Shown one piece after another: positions 15,488 through 25,031 of a DNA stretch of 64,000 nucleotides; positions within the stretch are counted from its first letter, which is position 1; every line of letters starts with the position of its first letter. Origin of the DNA: Adhaeribacter pallidiroseus (GTDB lineage: Bacteria > Bacteroidota > Bacteroidia > Cytophagales > Hymenobacteraceae); the NCBI RefSeq assembly GCF_003340495.1, contig NZ_QASA01000001.1, positions 3,286,001-3,350,000 of the forward strand. Direction: 5' to 3'. The translations under genes and the position numbers were made by a program. Below the pieces are notes generated by a model that saw nothing but the letters and a program-made list of their open reading frames with translations, had not been told where the DNA came from and did not search any database.

Positions 15488-16576
15488 ATGAACAACAAAA
15501 TATACTTTACCCCGGGGCCTTCTGAATTGTACCCGACTGTGGCGGCGCACATGGCTACGGCTATGGCCAACAAGATTGGTTCTATTTCGCACCGGAGTCA
15601 GCAGTTTAAAGATATTTACGCCCACGCCGTAACTGGTTTACGAGCTTTACTGCAACTGCCGGATAATTGGGATATTCTGTTTGTGGCTTCGGCGAACGAA
15701 GTCTGGGAGCGGGCCATTCAGAATAACGTGGAACGGGAAAGCTTTCACCTGGTAAATGGGTCTTTTTCCAAACGCTTTTACGAAATATCCTTGGAATTAG
15801 GCCGCCAGGCTACCAAGCACGAAGTGGCCTTCGGCCAAGGTTTCCCGATAGAAGAATTAGAAATTTCGGCTACTACCGAACTGGTAGCGGTCGTGCAAAA
15901 CGAAACCAGTTCCGGGGTAAGCACCCCGGTGAACGAGATTAATAAACTGCGCGCTAAATTAAACCCGGAAACGTTAATTTATGTAGATGCGGTTTCTACA
16001 GCGCCTTACCCCGATTTTGATTTTGAGCGAATAGATTCTGTATATTTTTCGGTGCAGAAAGGTTTTGGTTTACCGGCCGGTTTAGGTATCTGGCTAGTGA
16101 ACGACCGGTGCGTCGCAAAAGCGGAAAATTTAAAAAATCAAGGTTTATCCATTGGTTCTTACCACAGCATACCGGCCTTATTAAGCAAAGCCCGGGCTTA
16201 CCAGAATCCGGAAACCCCTAATGTACTGGCTATTTACCTGCTGGGTAAAGTAGTGGAAGAAATGAACCATCACGGTATCGCCAACATTCGGCAGGAGACC
16301 GAAGCTAAGGCCAAGCTTATTTATGATTACCTGGCTATTAGCCAAACTTTTAGCGCAGCAGTAACAAACCCGGCGCAACAGTCGCAAACCACTGTTATTG
16401 CCAATACGCAGGTTTCTTCGGCGGAAGTAATTAAAAAACTGGCTCCTTTTGATATGGTAGTAGGGAGTGGCTACGGTAGTTACAAAGACACGCAAATCCG
16501 GATTGCTAATTTCCCGGCGCACACGCTGGCCCAGGTACAAGCTTTAATTTATAAATTGCAAGAACTTTACGGGTAG
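15488..16576 (+). CDS. serC: Phosphoserine aminotransferase (class V aminotransferase)
   Basis: A fold-type I, class V PLP enzyme of 362 residues. In this context it transfers amino nitrogen from glutamate to 3-phosphohydroxypyruvate. Visible features are the FTPGPSELYPTV N-terminus, the ISHRS phosphate-contact segment, the VQNETSSGV and YVDAVST segments, and SVQKGFGLPAG with PLP lysine K191. ATG 15488 is chosen because the upstream in-frame codons from 15419 encode only repeat sequence (for example NFETFQPSNLATFQPFN). It follows the SerB-SerA fusion on the same strand. Class V relatives include alanine-glyoxylate aminotransferase, but the neighbour fixes the role. Confidence 0.88.
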   Translation: MNNKIYFTPGPSELYPTVAAHMATAMANKIGSISHRSQQFKDIYAHAVTGLRALLQLPDNWDILFVASANEVWERAIQNNVERESFHLVNGSFSKRFYEISLELGRQATKHEVAFGQGFPIEELEISATTELVAVVQNETSSGVSTPVNEINKLRAKLNPETLIYVDAVSTAPYPDFDFERIDSVYFSVQKGFGLPAGLGIWLVNDRCVAKAENLKNQGLSIGSYHSIPALLSKARAYQNPETPNVLAIYLLGKVVEEMNHHGIANIRQETEAKAKLIYDYLAISQTFSAAVTNPAQQSQTTVIANTQVSSAEVIKKLAPFDMVVGSGYGSYKDTQIRIANFPAHTLAQVQALIYKLQELYG

Positions 16577-16631
16577 TATTAGTAAATTTCAATAAAACAA
16601 ATCCGGAGGCTTACACGTACAGACTATTCGC

Positions 16632-16660
16632 AAAAAAGCCGTTTGTGTCTTCACAAACGG
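16632..16660 (-). terminator. Terminator for the minus-strand gene at 16719
   Basis: A perfect nine-base stem, CCGTTTGTG with CACAAACGG around a four-base loop, is followed on the minus strand by CTTTTTTG. Confidence 0.8.
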
Positions 16661-16718
16661 TGGCACCAGCCATTGTTAGTGTCTTTATTGACAATTCATT
16701 TTTGAGAAAGTCCAAAAT

Positions 16719-17243
16719 TTAAAAAACCTGCACAATTTCTCTCTTAATAAAGCTTAAGGCCGGATCGGTAGGATCGCTATTTTGGGCAATAACGGTTTCC
16801 AGTATTCGTTTGGCCAAATCGGTACCTTTGGCATTTTCGGGCAGCTCGTGGAAAGCTTTGTTCACCATGGTAACTACATCTTCTTTGGCTTGTTTTACCT
16901 GTTCCCAGGCCGCTTCGCTCATGTACACCTGCTGCGACACATTATGGCTAAACTCACTCCGGATTTCGGCCAGGAGCGTGTATTGAAACTCTACCGCATT
17001 TTGCCCAGCCGGACTTACCCGAATTAATAAATTGCTGGGGGCAATGCGCTCCAGAAGCAGACAAATACGTTCGTAAGCTTGCAACCGGATGGGTAAAACA
17101 ATTTCGGTATTTTTTAATCTTACATCTAATACCCGGCGTTGCGTTTCTTTATCCAGGTATGCTTTTATAACCAGATACATACCCAGCAGCACCAAGGCCG
17201 CGGGAACTACTAACTTTAATAAATCAAAAATATACTCCTGCAT
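16719..17243 (-). CDS. Conserved membrane-anchored protein of unknown function
   Basis: This 174-residue protein has one N-terminal membrane helix (about residues 8-27, LLKLVVPAALVLLGMYLVIK). A cytoplasmic part follows, rich in charged and helical segments (YERICLLLERIAPSNLLIRV, EAAWEQVKQAKEDVVTMVNK). I do not recognise catalytic motifs. Its layout resembles small Cytophagales proteins of unknown function usually annotated as hypothetical. It faces serC convergently and has its own terminator. The gene start is divergent from the A-type Fe-S carrier gene, but no functional link is evident. Confidence 0.75.
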   Translation of the reverse strand: MQEYIFDLLKLVVPAALVLLGMYLVIKAYLDKETQRRVLDVRLKNTEIVLPIRLQAYERICLLLERIAPSNLLIRVSPAGQNAVEFQYTLLAEIRSEFSHNVSQQVYMSEAAWEQVKQAKEDVVTMVNKAFHELPENAKGTDLAKRILETVIAQNSDPTDPALSFIKREIVQVF

Positions 17244-17360
17244 AAATTTTTAAAATCATAAGTAGGATAAACCAATTACCTAAACCACCGGAATCATTTC
17301 GGATGGCCCCCTGTTATTGGATTACATCAATTCTGCGAAACAATAATAGGGATTATTAGT

Positions 17361-17368
17361 TATTTTTG
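17361..17368 (+). promoter_or_regulatory. TAnnTTTG -7 box for the Fe-S carrier gene
   Basis: TATTTTTG matches the Bacteroidota -7 consensus and ends 24 bases before ATG 17393. A clear -33 TTTG at normal spacing is lacking; TTCTG at 17331 is too far. The box overlaps the in-frame TTG at 17366, which argues against that codon as start. Confidence 0.4.
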
Positions 17369-17392
17369 AGAATTATTTATTTACTGACTTCT

Positions 17393-17746
17393 ATGGCAAC
17401 TACCACCTTTAATAAAATTGCACCTATTACCATTACTCCTAAAGCCTTGGCCGAAGTAAAAGCCATTATGCAGGATAAGAACGTACCCGCCGATTATGGG
17501 TTGCGCGTGGGCGTACAAGGTGGCGGCTGCTCCGGCATGTCTTACTTGTTAGGATTTGATAAAAAGAAAGATAGCGATGAAGCTTACGAGATAGATGGCA
17601 TTCAGTTAATTATGGATAAAAAGCACGGTATGTACGTAATGGGCATGCTGATTGACTTTCAGGATGGTCTGAATGCCCGGGGTTTTACCTTTAACAATCC
17701 ACAGGCCACCAGTACCTGTGGCTGCGGTAGTAGTTTTTCTTCGTAG
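17393..17746 (+). CDS. A-type iron-sulfur cluster carrier (HesB/IscA/ErpA family)
   Basis: A-type carriers bind and pass Fe-S clusters or iron to apoproteins. The three ligand cysteines are in the canonical arrangement: C46 in GGGCSG, then C109 and C111 in TCGCG near the C-terminus. The length of 117 residues is normal. ATG 17393 gives MATTTFNKIAPITITPKAL; the upstream in-frame TTG at 17366 falls inside a likely -7 promoter box. No suf or isc operon genes are adjacent. The sequence alone does not decide between IscA, SufA and ErpA. A terminator follows at 17773. Confidence 0.9.
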   Translation: MATTTFNKIAPITITPKALAEVKAIMQDKNVPADYGLRVGVQGGGCSGMSYLLGFDKKKDSDEAYEIDGIQLIMDKKHGMYVMGMLIDFQDGLNARGFTFNNPQATSTCGCGSSFSS

Positions 17747-17772
17747 TGCCGGATTAAAATAAAAAAATTTAA

Positions 17773-17798
17773 AAAAAGCTACCGTTTGGTGGCTTTTT
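17773..17798 (+). terminator. Bidirectional terminator between Fe-S carrier and bestrophin genes
   Basis: AAAAAGCTACC pairs with GGTGGCTTTTT (one wobble) around GTTT. It lies between convergent genes and has A- and T-runs on both sides. Confidence 0.8.
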
Positions 17799-17819
17799 GT
17801 TTATACCGGTAGCTATATT

Positions 17820-18680
17820 CTAAGGTAGTAATTCGCCCACGTGTTTCCGGATATTTAAGCAAATTTGATCGATGGGCAGATCATTGGCATCGGTACCAAA
17901 AGGATTTTCAATTTCTTCGGCGATAAGTTCTAAGCTGGCTAAAGCGTAAAGAATTAAAACCACCACTGGCACAATGTAATACCCCAAACTAAATACCCAA
18001 CCAAACGGTAAAGTCATCACGTAAAAAAACACGAATTTTTTAATAAATACGCTGTAGGTAAATGGGATAGGCGTATTTTTTATACGTTCACAGGCACCGC
18101 AATAATCGGTAAAGGCTCTTACTCCTTCGTTTAAAATCCACAGCTGCGCATCGGTTACTTTGTTATTTTTAAATAAATCATTAACCCGCTGGTACATGCT
18201 AGCCGCAATTTGATTAGGTACGTGCTTGCCCGGTTTTAAATCCAATACCGGATCGAGTTCGTAGTAATCTTCATTTTCGCGGAGTAAATTCTTTAAGGCG
18301 AAAGCGTAATTAGGAATCATTTTCCGGAAGAACTGTTTATCACTTTCGTCCGAAATAAAGGCTGCCAGCTTCATAGCTAAATTCCGGGAACTATTGGTAA
18401 GTCCGCCCCAAATCTTCCGCCCTTCCCACCAGCGATCGTAAGCCGTATTAGTTCGGAAAACCAATAACAGCGAAATAACAAATCCCAGCACATTGTGCAT
18501 CATGCCTACGTTGCGCAAATTTTGCGAATCATTAACGCTGATAAAATTAAGTTCCAGGTAAGCAATAACCGCAGCGTAGGCACTTACGGCCAACATCAAG
18601 GGCAACAGTTTCCGGAAAGTATCAGCCCGCGAAAACCGGAAAATAAAGGTAAACCAGTCTTTAGGGTTGTAATTAATCAA
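17820..18680 (-). CDS. Bestrophin-like anion channel (UPF0187/RFP-TM family)
   Basis: This 286-residue membrane protein matches bacterial bestrophins, which form pentameric anion or cation channels in the inner membrane. Family features are the N-terminal W-F-RFSRADTFRKLLP segment before the first helix, the conserved FRTNTAYDRWWEGRKIWG segment after the second, the SRNLA stretch, and the C-terminal ENPFGTDANDLPID signature. Hydrophobic segments lie at about 25-45, 58-75, 205-225 and 230-250. It appears monocistronic, converging on the Fe-S carrier gene. The ion transported cannot be read from the sequence. Confidence 0.9.
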   Translation of the reverse strand: MINYNPKDWFTFIFRFSRADTFRKLLPLMLAVSAYAAVIAYLELNFISVNDSQNLRNVGMMHNVLGFVISLLLVFRTNTAYDRWWEGRKIWGGLTNSSRNLAMKLAAFISDESDKQFFRKMIPNYAFALKNLLRENEDYYELDPVLDLKPGKHVPNQIAASMYQRVNDLFKNNKVTDAQLWILNEGVRAFTDYCGACERIKNTPIPFTYSVFIKKFVFFYVMTLPFGWVFSLGYYIVPVVVLILYALASLELIAEEIENPFGTDANDLPIDQICLNIRKHVGELLP

Positions 18681-18733
18681 AATTTAAAAATTAATAGCAA
18701 ATACAGTTAAATCCACCATTCTTCCCAAAATTA

Positions 18734-20035
18734 TCAGACTTTATAAAACAACCATTTGGATAACTCCCGGTAAGTCGGCTTTTTCCCGTATAATAAAATA
18801 CCTACCCGGTAAATGCGGGCGGCAATCCAGGTGGTGCAAATAAAACCCAGTATCAGCAACAGCATCGATAATAAAACCTGCCAGGTAGGCACCCCAAAAG
18901 GCAAGCGTAGCATCATGGCAATGGGCGAAGTAAACGGGATCATCGACATCCAAAAAGCCACCGGCCCATCCGGATTTTTAATAATTACCGTTTGCGCTAC
19001 AATAAACGATAACACCAGCGGGATGGTAATGGGCAGCATAAATTGCTGCGTATCGGTTTCGTTATCTACCGCCGAACCTACGGCCCCAAATAAAGCGCCG
19101 TACAATAAATATCCACCCAGAAAATAAAATACAAAACAAAAAAGTAGTTTCGGAATATTTAAATTATCCAGGGCGCTGAGCATGTTATTCATTTCCATGG
19201 CCTGACTGGGATCTTTGCTCGATTTTAAGGTTTCACTAATCCGATCGTTCGAGAAACGATCTACTTCAAACCGGGAGGAGACAACCGTGGTTACGGCCGA
19301 TGATAAAATAATCCAGAGCAGAAATTGGGTGAGACCTACTGCCGCAATACCAATAATTTTACCCGCCATTAATTGAAAAGGCTTCACCGACGAGATAATT
19401 ACTTCTACAATGCGGCTGGTTTTTTCTTCGATTACGCCCCGCATAATCTGCACGCCGTAAATAAAAATAAACATGTAAATCAGGATGGCGCCCAGGTACC
19501 CGGCCGCCGTCGTAACCATGGTATTATTGTTTTGTTCCCCACTCTCGGATAGGTTCATGGTACTGATAGTCACGTCGGTTTTCATTTTTTCCAGCACCTC
19601 CCGATCAATACCCGACTGCTTGAACTTTAAGGTTTCTACTTCTTTTTTTAAAACATTTTCCAATTGAGCCAGCTTGGTTATACCCAGGTTTGTTTTAGAA
19701 TAAAGCCGGATACCTTCCGGATTATCTAAATTTAATGGGGGAATATATAACAGCGCGGTATAATCCGTTTTTAAAAAAGCCGCTTTCTGTTGCTCTAAGG
19801 AACCACTTACCTGGATGTACTTGGTTTCGGCGTTATTTTTAAAAGCATTGGTAAATTTGCCGCTTTCGTCGAGCACTTCAATGGTATCAGTGGTATCGGA
19901 GACCGTAGCCAACCAAATGGGCACCACCATAATGGAGGCCAGTAGCAAAGGGCCGAGTAAGGTCATGACGATAAAACTTTTTTTCCGTACCCGTACGAGG
20001 TATTCGCGCTGAATAATGAGCCAGATTTTATGCAT
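18734..20035 (-). CDS. ABC-2 type transporter permease (NatB-like)
   Basis: This 433-residue protein has one N-terminal membrane helix (about 21-43), a large extracytoplasmic domain (about 45-170) and five or six further helices. That is the layout of NatB/ABC-2 permeases. The MHKIWLIIQREYLVRVRKKS start is typical. It overlaps the upstream ATP-binding gene by eight bases, which indicates translational coupling and a two-gene exporter. NatAB-type systems export sodium or other solutes, but the substrate here is not evident. Confidence 0.88.
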   Translation of the reverse strand: MHKIWLIIQREYLVRVRKKSFIVMTLLGPLLLASIMVVPIWLATVSDTTDTIEVLDESGKFTNAFKNNAETKYIQVSGSLEQQKAAFLKTDYTALLYIPPLNLDNPEGIRLYSKTNLGITKLAQLENVLKKEVETLKFKQSGIDREVLEKMKTDVTISTMNLSESGEQNNNTMVTTAAGYLGAILIYMFIFIYGVQIMRGVIEEKTSRIVEVIISSVKPFQLMAGKIIGIAAVGLTQFLLWIILSSAVTTVVSSRFEVDRFSNDRISETLKSSKDPSQAMEMNNMLSALDNLNIPKLLFCFVFYFLGGYLLYGALFGAVGSAVDNETDTQQFMLPITIPLVLSFIVAQTVIIKNPDGPVAFWMSMIPFTSPIAMMLRLPFGVPTWQVLLSMLLLILGFICTTWIAARIYRVGILLYGKKPTYRELSKWLFYKV

Positions 20036-20939
20036 CCTGATTTTCTTTTACCTGTTTAATAAAAATGTCGTTAATACTGGGTACTTGTTCTTGTAAAGCG
20101 TGTATTTCTACCCGATCGAGCAGGTAACGCAGCAAATGGTTCGGGGTAACGTGGTGCAGCAATTGTATGCTGGCCCGGAAAAAGTCGCCGGTTTGCTTTT
20201 GCTCTAACACTTTAAAATCCGGCGACATAATCATCAACCGGCCTTTGCCTTCGATAAAGTACGTATTTGATTTATAAGTATTTTTAATTTCCTTGACCCG
20301 GCCATTTAAAATCATGCGCGAGCGATTAATTAAAGCAATATTATCGCACAACTCTTCTACGGATTCCATGCGATGCGTCGAAAAAATAATGGTAGAACCA
20401 GCTTCCCGAAGCGCCAAAATTTCATCTTTAATGACGTTGGCATTGATCGGGTCGAAGCCCGAAAAAGGTTCGTCCAGAATAATTAGCTCGGGTTGATGCA
20501 TAACGGTAGCAATAAACTGCACTTTTTGCTGCATGCCTTTCGATAAATCTTCGATGGTTTTACTGAGCCACGAACGGATTTCCAGTTTATCGACCCATTT
20601 TTTAATTTTTTCAGTTGCCTCGGCTTTTGATAAGCCTTTTAACTGGGCTAAATAAAGCAACTGCTCCCCTACTTTCATTTTTTTGTACAATCCGCGTTCT
20701 TCCGGCAAATAACCGATCGACCGGATGTGTTTGGGATGGAGCGGTTCTTCTTTGAAAAAAACCTGCCCGGTGTCGGCACCCGTAATTTGGGTAATAATCC
20801 GGATGAGGGAAGTTTTGCCAGCTCCGTTAGGCCCTAGTAATCCAAAAATACAACCCGTGGGAATTTCAAAAGTAATGTCCTGCAAGGCCAGATGGTTCGC
20901 GTACTTTTTACTGACTCCGGCAATTTTGAGTATGCTCAA
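20028..20939 (-). CDS. ABC transporter ATP-binding protein (NatA-like)
   Basis: This is the cytosolic ATPase partner of the permease that overlaps its 3' end. It carries Walker A GPNGAGKTS, signature LSKGMQQK, Walker B LIILDEPFSGFDP and the switch histidine in IIFSTHRM. A C-terminal extension of about 80 residues is typical of DrrA/NatA-type ATPases. The first in-frame ATG is at 20987, but the family start SILKIAGVSKKYANH matches a TTG at 20939, which I prefer. The longer version adds 16 non-conserved residues. Length is 303 residues from TTG. Confidence 0.88.
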   Translation of the reverse strand: MSILKIAGVSKKYANHLALQDITFEIPTGCIFGLLGPNGAGKTSLIRIITQITGADTGQVFFKEEPLHPKHIRSIGYLPEERGLYKKMKVGEQLLYLAQLKGLSKAEATEKIKKWVDKLEIRSWLSKTIEDLSKGMQQKVQFIATVMHQPELIILDEPFSGFDPINANVIKDEILALREAGSTIIFSTHRMESVEELCDNIALINRSRMILNGRVKEIKNTYKSNTYFIEGKGRLMIMSPDFKVLEQKQTGDFFRASIQLLHHVTPNHLLRYLLDRVEIHALQEQVPSINDIFIKQVKENQDA

Positions 20940-21030
20940 GGTGATAGGTTTTATTTTCAAATTTAGCCTTTCCGGTTGGATACACAAGCCGGAATAACGT
21001 TTAAACCTAGGGTGGGCTTCTAAATTTAAA

Positions 21031-21070
21031 AAATTAAAGGCCCCTTCCGGAAAGAAGCGGCCTTTAATTT
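21031..21070 (-). terminator. Terminator after dnaJ
   Basis: AAATTAAAGGCC and GGCCTTTAATTT form a perfect 12-base stem with a T-rich tail on the minus strand, 37 bases after the dnaJ stop. Confidence 0.85.
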
Positions 21071-21107
21071 TTGTTTCAGCTAATATAAAGCTTTTACTTC
21101 TAAAATG

Positions 21108-22253
21108 CTATTGGAAATATTCTTTCATCTTCTCGAAGAAGCCTTTTTCGTTTTTACCGGGGTTAGGCACAAAATTATCGGAACTACGCAGTTTTTCTAA
21201 AATCTGGCGCTCGTCGCTGGAAACGTTTTTCGGCGTCCAGACATTGATATGAATCAACTGGTCGCCTTTGCCGTAGCCGTTAATGTCTTTAATGCCTTTG
21301 CCGCGCAAACGCAAAATTTTTCCGCCTTGGGTACCGGGGTCAATTTTAATTTTTACTTTACCTTCAATGGTTGGTACTTCAATATTAGCGCCCAGCACCG
21401 CATCCACGAAACTAATGTATTGCTCAAACACCACGTTGTTGCCTTCGCGTTTCAGTAACGGGTGCGCCTCTTCTTCAATCTGAATCAGTAAGTCCCCGGC
21501 AATGCCGCCGCGTTGCGGTACGTTGCCTTTGCCACTCATGGATAGTTGCATGCCATCGCCAACACCAGCCGGTACATTAATGGCAATTACCTCTTCTTTT
21601 AACTTGCGGCCTTCGCCTTGGCAAACCTCGCAATTTTGGCTAACTTTTTTACCTTCGCCATCGCATACGGGGCAGGTAGAAGTAGATACCATTTGGCCCA
21701 GCATGGTATTCACTACCTTTTTAACCTGGCCAGTGCCCTGGCAACCACTACAGGTTTGCAGCGCGGTGCCATTTTTAGCCCCGTTACCGCCGCAGGTATT
21801 ACAAGCCACGTACCGTTTTACTTTTATCTTTTTCTCAACGCCGTTGGCAATTTCTTCTAAGTCAAGCTTTAACTTAATGCGGAGGTTGGTACCTTTTCGC
21901 ACCCGGCGCCCACCGCCTCCGCCGCCTCCAAAGAACGAGTCAAAGGGGCTGCCGCTGCCATTGCCAAAAATATCGCCGAATTGAGAGAAAATATCTTCCA
22001 TGTTCATGTGGCCGTAACCACCGCCGCCATTTACCCCTTGGTGACCATACTGGTCGTAGCGGCCACGCTTTTCCTGGTCGCTTAGGATCTCGTAAGCTTC
22101 GGCGGCTTCTTTAAATTTGTCTTCGGCCGTAGGATCATCCGGGTTCTTGTCCGGGTGAAATTTAATAGCAATTTTGCGGTACGCTTTTTTAATTTCGTCG
22201 GCACTGGCGCTCTTGCTTACTCCTAATACCTCATAATAATCTCTCTTAGCCAT
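21108..22253 (-). CDS. dnaJ: Chaperone protein DnaJ
   Basis: DnaJ delivers unfolded clients to DnaK and stimulates its ATPase. All domains are present: a J domain (1-70) with HPD at 33-35, a glycine-rich region with a GGGGGGG stretch near residue 110, four CxxCxGxG zinc motifs ([32 protein letters not shown]), and the C-terminal substrate domain. The length of 381 is standard. It follows grpE with a three-base gap, so the two are co-transcribed. dnaK is not in the window. Confidence 0.97.
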   Translation of the reverse strand: MAKRDYYEVLGVSKSASADEIKKAYRKIAIKFHPDKNPDDPTAEDKFKEAAEAYEILSDQEKRGRYDQYGHQGVNGGGGYGHMNMEDIFSQFGDIFGNGSGSPFDSFFGGGGGGGRRVRKGTNLRIKLKLDLEEIANGVEKKIKVKRYVACNTCGGNGAKNGTALQTCSGCQGTGQVKKVVNTMLGQMVSTSTCPVCDGEGKKVSQNCEVCQGEGRKLKEEVIAINVPAGVGDGMQLSMSGKGNVPQRGGIAGDLLIQIEEEAHPLLKREGNNVVFEQYISFVDAVLGANIEVPTIEGKVKIKIDPGTQGGKILRLRGKGIKDINGYGKGDQLIHINVWTPKNVSSDERQILEKLRSSDNFVPNPGKNEKGFFEKMKEYFQ

Positions 22254-22256
22254 GGC

Positions 22257-22829
22257 CTATGCTCCTATAATAACTTTCGCGAAGCGAATTACTTTATCGT
22301 TCAGGTAATATCCTTTTTCAACCTGATCTATTACTTTACCTTTTTGCGTTTCATCCGGAGCCGGAATTTGCGTGATGGCTTCGTGCAAGTCGGCATCAAA
22401 AGACTGCCCTACAGCCTCCATTGGCTTTAATCCTTTTTGCTGCATAATAGATTGCAGCTTATTGTAAATTAACTCCACGCCGGCTTTTACACCATCTACG
22501 TCCTGGGCCGAGTCCATGGCCTGGCGTGCGCGCTCAAAATCATCGAGTACCGGCAGCAACGCCACTACCATTTCCTGGTTGGCTGTTTTTAATAAATCCA
22601 GGCGCTCTTTAGACGTGCGGCGCTTGTAGTTATCAAACTCAGAATATAAACGCAGGTACTTATCTTTTAAATCATTTATCTCCGATTCTGATTTACTTGC
22701 CTGGCCATTTACTTTTTCCTCTTCGGCTGGAGTATCGGGTTGGGCAGAATTGGTATCTTCGGGTAAACCAGCTTCGGTTACACTTTCAAAATCTTCGGCT
22801 TCGTAGTTCGTATTTTTATCCGCTGACAT
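22257..22829 (-). CDS. grpE: Nucleotide exchange factor GrpE
   Basis: GrpE releases ADP from DnaK. This 190-residue protein has an acidic, poorly conserved N-terminus (about 1-45), a long coiled-coil helix (KDKYLRLYSEFDNYKRRTSK) and the C-terminal beta domain with the conserved VGQSFDADLHEAI and VEKGYYLNDKVIRFAKVIIG segments. It is the first gene of a grpE-dnaJ unit. GGAAG 14-18 bases before the ATG is a possible ribosome-binding site. No CIRCE-type inverted repeat was recognised upstream. Confidence 0.95.
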   Translation of the reverse strand: MSADKNTNYEAEDFESVTEAGLPEDTNSAQPDTPAEEEKVNGQASKSESEINDLKDKYLRLYSEFDNYKRRTSKERLDLLKTANQEMVVALLPVLDDFERARQAMDSAQDVDGVKAGVELIYNKLQSIMQQKGLKPMEAVGQSFDADLHEAITQIPAPDETQKGKVIDQVEKGYYLNDKVIRFAKVIIGA

Positions 22830-22976
22830 AGCTTAATTATTCTTCCTGTTGTGTTTGATAGGAACGTAACAATTTATCTGCCAAAGCCATTTTATGACAA
22901 ACTGGCACGTAAACCGCTTCGGTTACTTTTCTGTTAAATGAAAATTTCTAGTTTTTAATTCCGTGCAAACAAAATT

Positions 22977-23972
22977 TTACGCTACGGTAAGCGCCTGCCA
23001 GATGATATCTTTTAAAACCTGAATATTTTTTTGCGTAATACTGGAAATAAAAACGGAAGGTACATGGGGTGGCAATGTAGCCCGGATTTCAGTTTCTAAT
23101 TCTTCGTCGAGCAAATCCGATTTGGTAATAGCCAATAAACGTTTTTTCTCCAGAAGTTCCGGGTTAAACGTTTCCAGTTCATTTAGTAAAATCCGGTATT
23201 CATTGGCTATATCGGCACTTTCGGCCGAAATCATAAATAACAAGATAGAGTTACGCTCAATGTGGCGCAGAAAACGCAAGCCTAATCCTTTTCCTTCGGA
23301 AGCACCTTCAATAATTCCCGGAATATCGGCCATTACGAACGATTTATAATCGCGGTACGCCACGACGCCCAGATTAGGAACCAGGGTAGTAAAAGGATAA
23401 TTAGCAATTTTAGGCTTAGCCGCCGAAACCACTGACAATAACGTAGATTTTCCTGCATTCGGGAAGCCTACTAAACCTACGTCGGCCAGGAGCTTTAATT
23501 CCAGGATAACCCATTCTTCCAGGCCGGGTTCGCCAGGTTGGGCGTAACGCGGTGTTTGGTTAGTAGGCGATTTAAAATGCGCATTTCCCAAACCACCCCG
23601 GCCACCCGGCGTTAAAATAATGGTTTGACCGTCTTCGGTTATTTCGGTTTTTACTCCGCCCGTTTCGGCATCCCGAGCAATGGTTCCAATAGGCACTTCC
23701 AAAATAACATCGTCGCCGTTAGCACCGGTAGAAGTATCTTTACTGCCGCTTTCGCCGTGCTTGGCTATAACATGTTTCTGGTATTGCAGATGCAGCAAAG
23801 TCCAGAGTTGGGCATTGCCTCTTAAAATAATGTGGCCGCCCCGGCCGCCATCGCCCCCATCGGGTCCACCTTTAGCGTTTTTCTTATCCCGGAACAAATG
23901 GGAAGAGCCCGGCCCACCGTGTCCGGAACGGCAGCAGATTTTAACGTAATCAATAAAATTAGATGTAGCCAC
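22977..23972 (-). CDS. obg: GTPase Obg/CgtA
   Basis: Obg is a ribosome-associated GTPase involved in 50S maturation and stress control. The glycine-rich Obg fold covers residues 1-158 (GGDGGRGG). The G domain carries G1 [10 protein letters not shown]3 DIPG and G4 TKSD. At 331 residues it has the short form without the C-terminal OCT domain. The start codon is GTG ([20 protein letters not shown]). No in-frame ATG exists nearby upstream. It follows adk on the same strand, after a 366-base gap. Confidence 0.95.
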   Translation of the reverse strand: MATSNFIDYVKICCRSGHGGPGSSHLFRDKKNAKGGPDGGDGGRGGHIILRGNAQLWTLLHLQYQKHVIAKHGESGSKDTSTGANGDDVILEVPIGTIARDAETGGVKTEITEDGQTIILTPGGRGGLGNAHFKSPTNQTPRYAQPGEPGLEEWVILELKLLADVGLVGFPNAGKSTLLSVVSAAKPKIANYPFTTLVPNLGVVAYRDYKSFVMADIPGIIEGASEGKGLGLRFLRHIERNSILLFMISAESADIANEYRILLNELETFNPELLEKKRLLAITKSDLLDEELETEIRATLPPHVPSVFISSITQKNIQVLKDIIWQALTVA

Positions 23973-24338
23973 AAGTTGGTTTTTGGTCCCCAGTTCATGG
24001 TTAATAGACCACGACAGGAGTTAAGTAAGTTTAGAATTACAATTATTCGGTACTAATCCGTAATAACTGCGGCGTTCTAAAAGTGGTTCAGTAAAGGCCT
24101 AATTTTAAAACCTGTATAGCGCTTGCTTTGTAAGTTTTTTAAATTTTGGTTAAGAAAGAAGCACTTGGTTAAGGCAAAATTTAAAAAATGAGGCTGAAGT
24201 TACTTACTCTTTTGGTATTCCGTTCCTATACTTAAGTCTCTGTTTTTGGCGCAAGAAATAAATTCGATTTGCCAATAAGTTTTCGAATATTGCTGTCCAA
24301 GATAGTTTATGGACCATGAACAATCGGCTAGCGACTAG
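23973..24338 (-). other. Intergenic region between adk and obg
   Basis: This stretch of 366 bases has no credible gene. It holds two degenerate copies of the CATGG/GGTC repeat (about 23987-24015 and 24303-24320) and one AAAATTTAAAAAAT word (about 24176-24189). A promoter for obg is possible but no clear box was found. Confidence 0.5.
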
Positions 24339-24929
24339 TTATGCATTCAGCTGCGTAGCGTACGAGTCAATAATTTCGCAGATTTCGGTAAAGATTTCTT
24401 CTATTTCGCCGATACCGTTTATAGCGTGGTATTTACCTTGATTGGCGTAATAACCAGCAACCGGAGCAGTTTTAGTATTATATTCCTGTACGCGTTTCCG
24501 TACCAATTCTTCGTTTTGGTCGTCGGGCCGGCCCGAAGTTTGTCCCCGGAGGAGCAGCCGTTTGGTTAATTCTTCTTCGTTTACTTCCAGGGCAATCATG
24601 CCGCTGATAGCGGTATTATTTTGATCCAACAAACTATCCAGGCTTTCGGCTTGCTTTACCGTGCGGGGAAAACCATCGAAGATAAAACCAGCCGCATTTC
24701 TATTTTCTTTTAATTTGGTATCAATCATTCCGATTACTACTTCGTCGGGCACCAAAATCCCCTGGTCCATGAGCGTTTTGGCCCGCAAACCCAACTCGGT
24801 TCCGGCCGCGATTTCGGATCGGAGTAAATCACCCGTCGACAGGTGAATCAATGAATACGTATCAATTAACTTCTGACTTTGCGTTCCTTTGCCAGCGCCG
24901 GGAGGGCCAAATAAAACAATATTTAACAT
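24339..24929 (-). CDS. adk: Adenylate kinase
   Basis: Adenylate kinase interconverts ATP + AMP and 2 ADP. Visible are the P-loop GPPGAGKGTQ, the AMP-site HLSTGDLLR, the FDGFPRT motif, and the short LID region RLLLRGQTSGRPDDQNEE without zinc cysteines. At 196 residues it is the short form. It sits between hpt and obg, an order often seen in Cytophagales. A well-spaced Bacteroidota promoter lies just upstream, so it may have its own transcript. Confidence 0.95.
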   Translation of the reverse strand: MLNIVLFGPPGAGKGTQSQKLIDTYSLIHLSTGDLLRSEIAAGTELGLRAKTLMDQGILVPDEVVIGMIDTKLKENRNAAGFIFDGFPRTVKQAESLDSLLDQNNTAISGMIALEVNEEELTKRLLLRGQTSGRPDDQNEELVRKRVQEYNTKTAPVAGYYANQGKYHAINGIGEIEEIFTEICEIIDSYATQLNA

Positions 24930-24951
24930 GCTTGAATGAAATTTTTATACT

Positions 24952-24980
24952 CAAAAGTACAAATAAAATTGAATCACAAA
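24952..24980 (-). promoter_or_regulatory. Bacteroidota-type promoter upstream of adk
   Basis: On the minus strand TTTG (24980-24977), a 17-base spacer and TACTTTTG (24959-24952) match the TTTG/TAnnTTTG housekeeping consensus. The expected transcript start would give a leader of about 15-18 bases. Confidence 0.5.
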
Positions 24981-25031
24981 AGATACCTAGCTCAGGAATT
25001 CAGCTTTCGGGAATATTTTATGCCGAAAAAT

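Noticed and set aside
21502-21984. Open frame of 160 codons on the plus strand
   Set aside because: It is antisense to the zinc-finger region of dnaJ and is proline- and cysteine-rich as expected from the complement.
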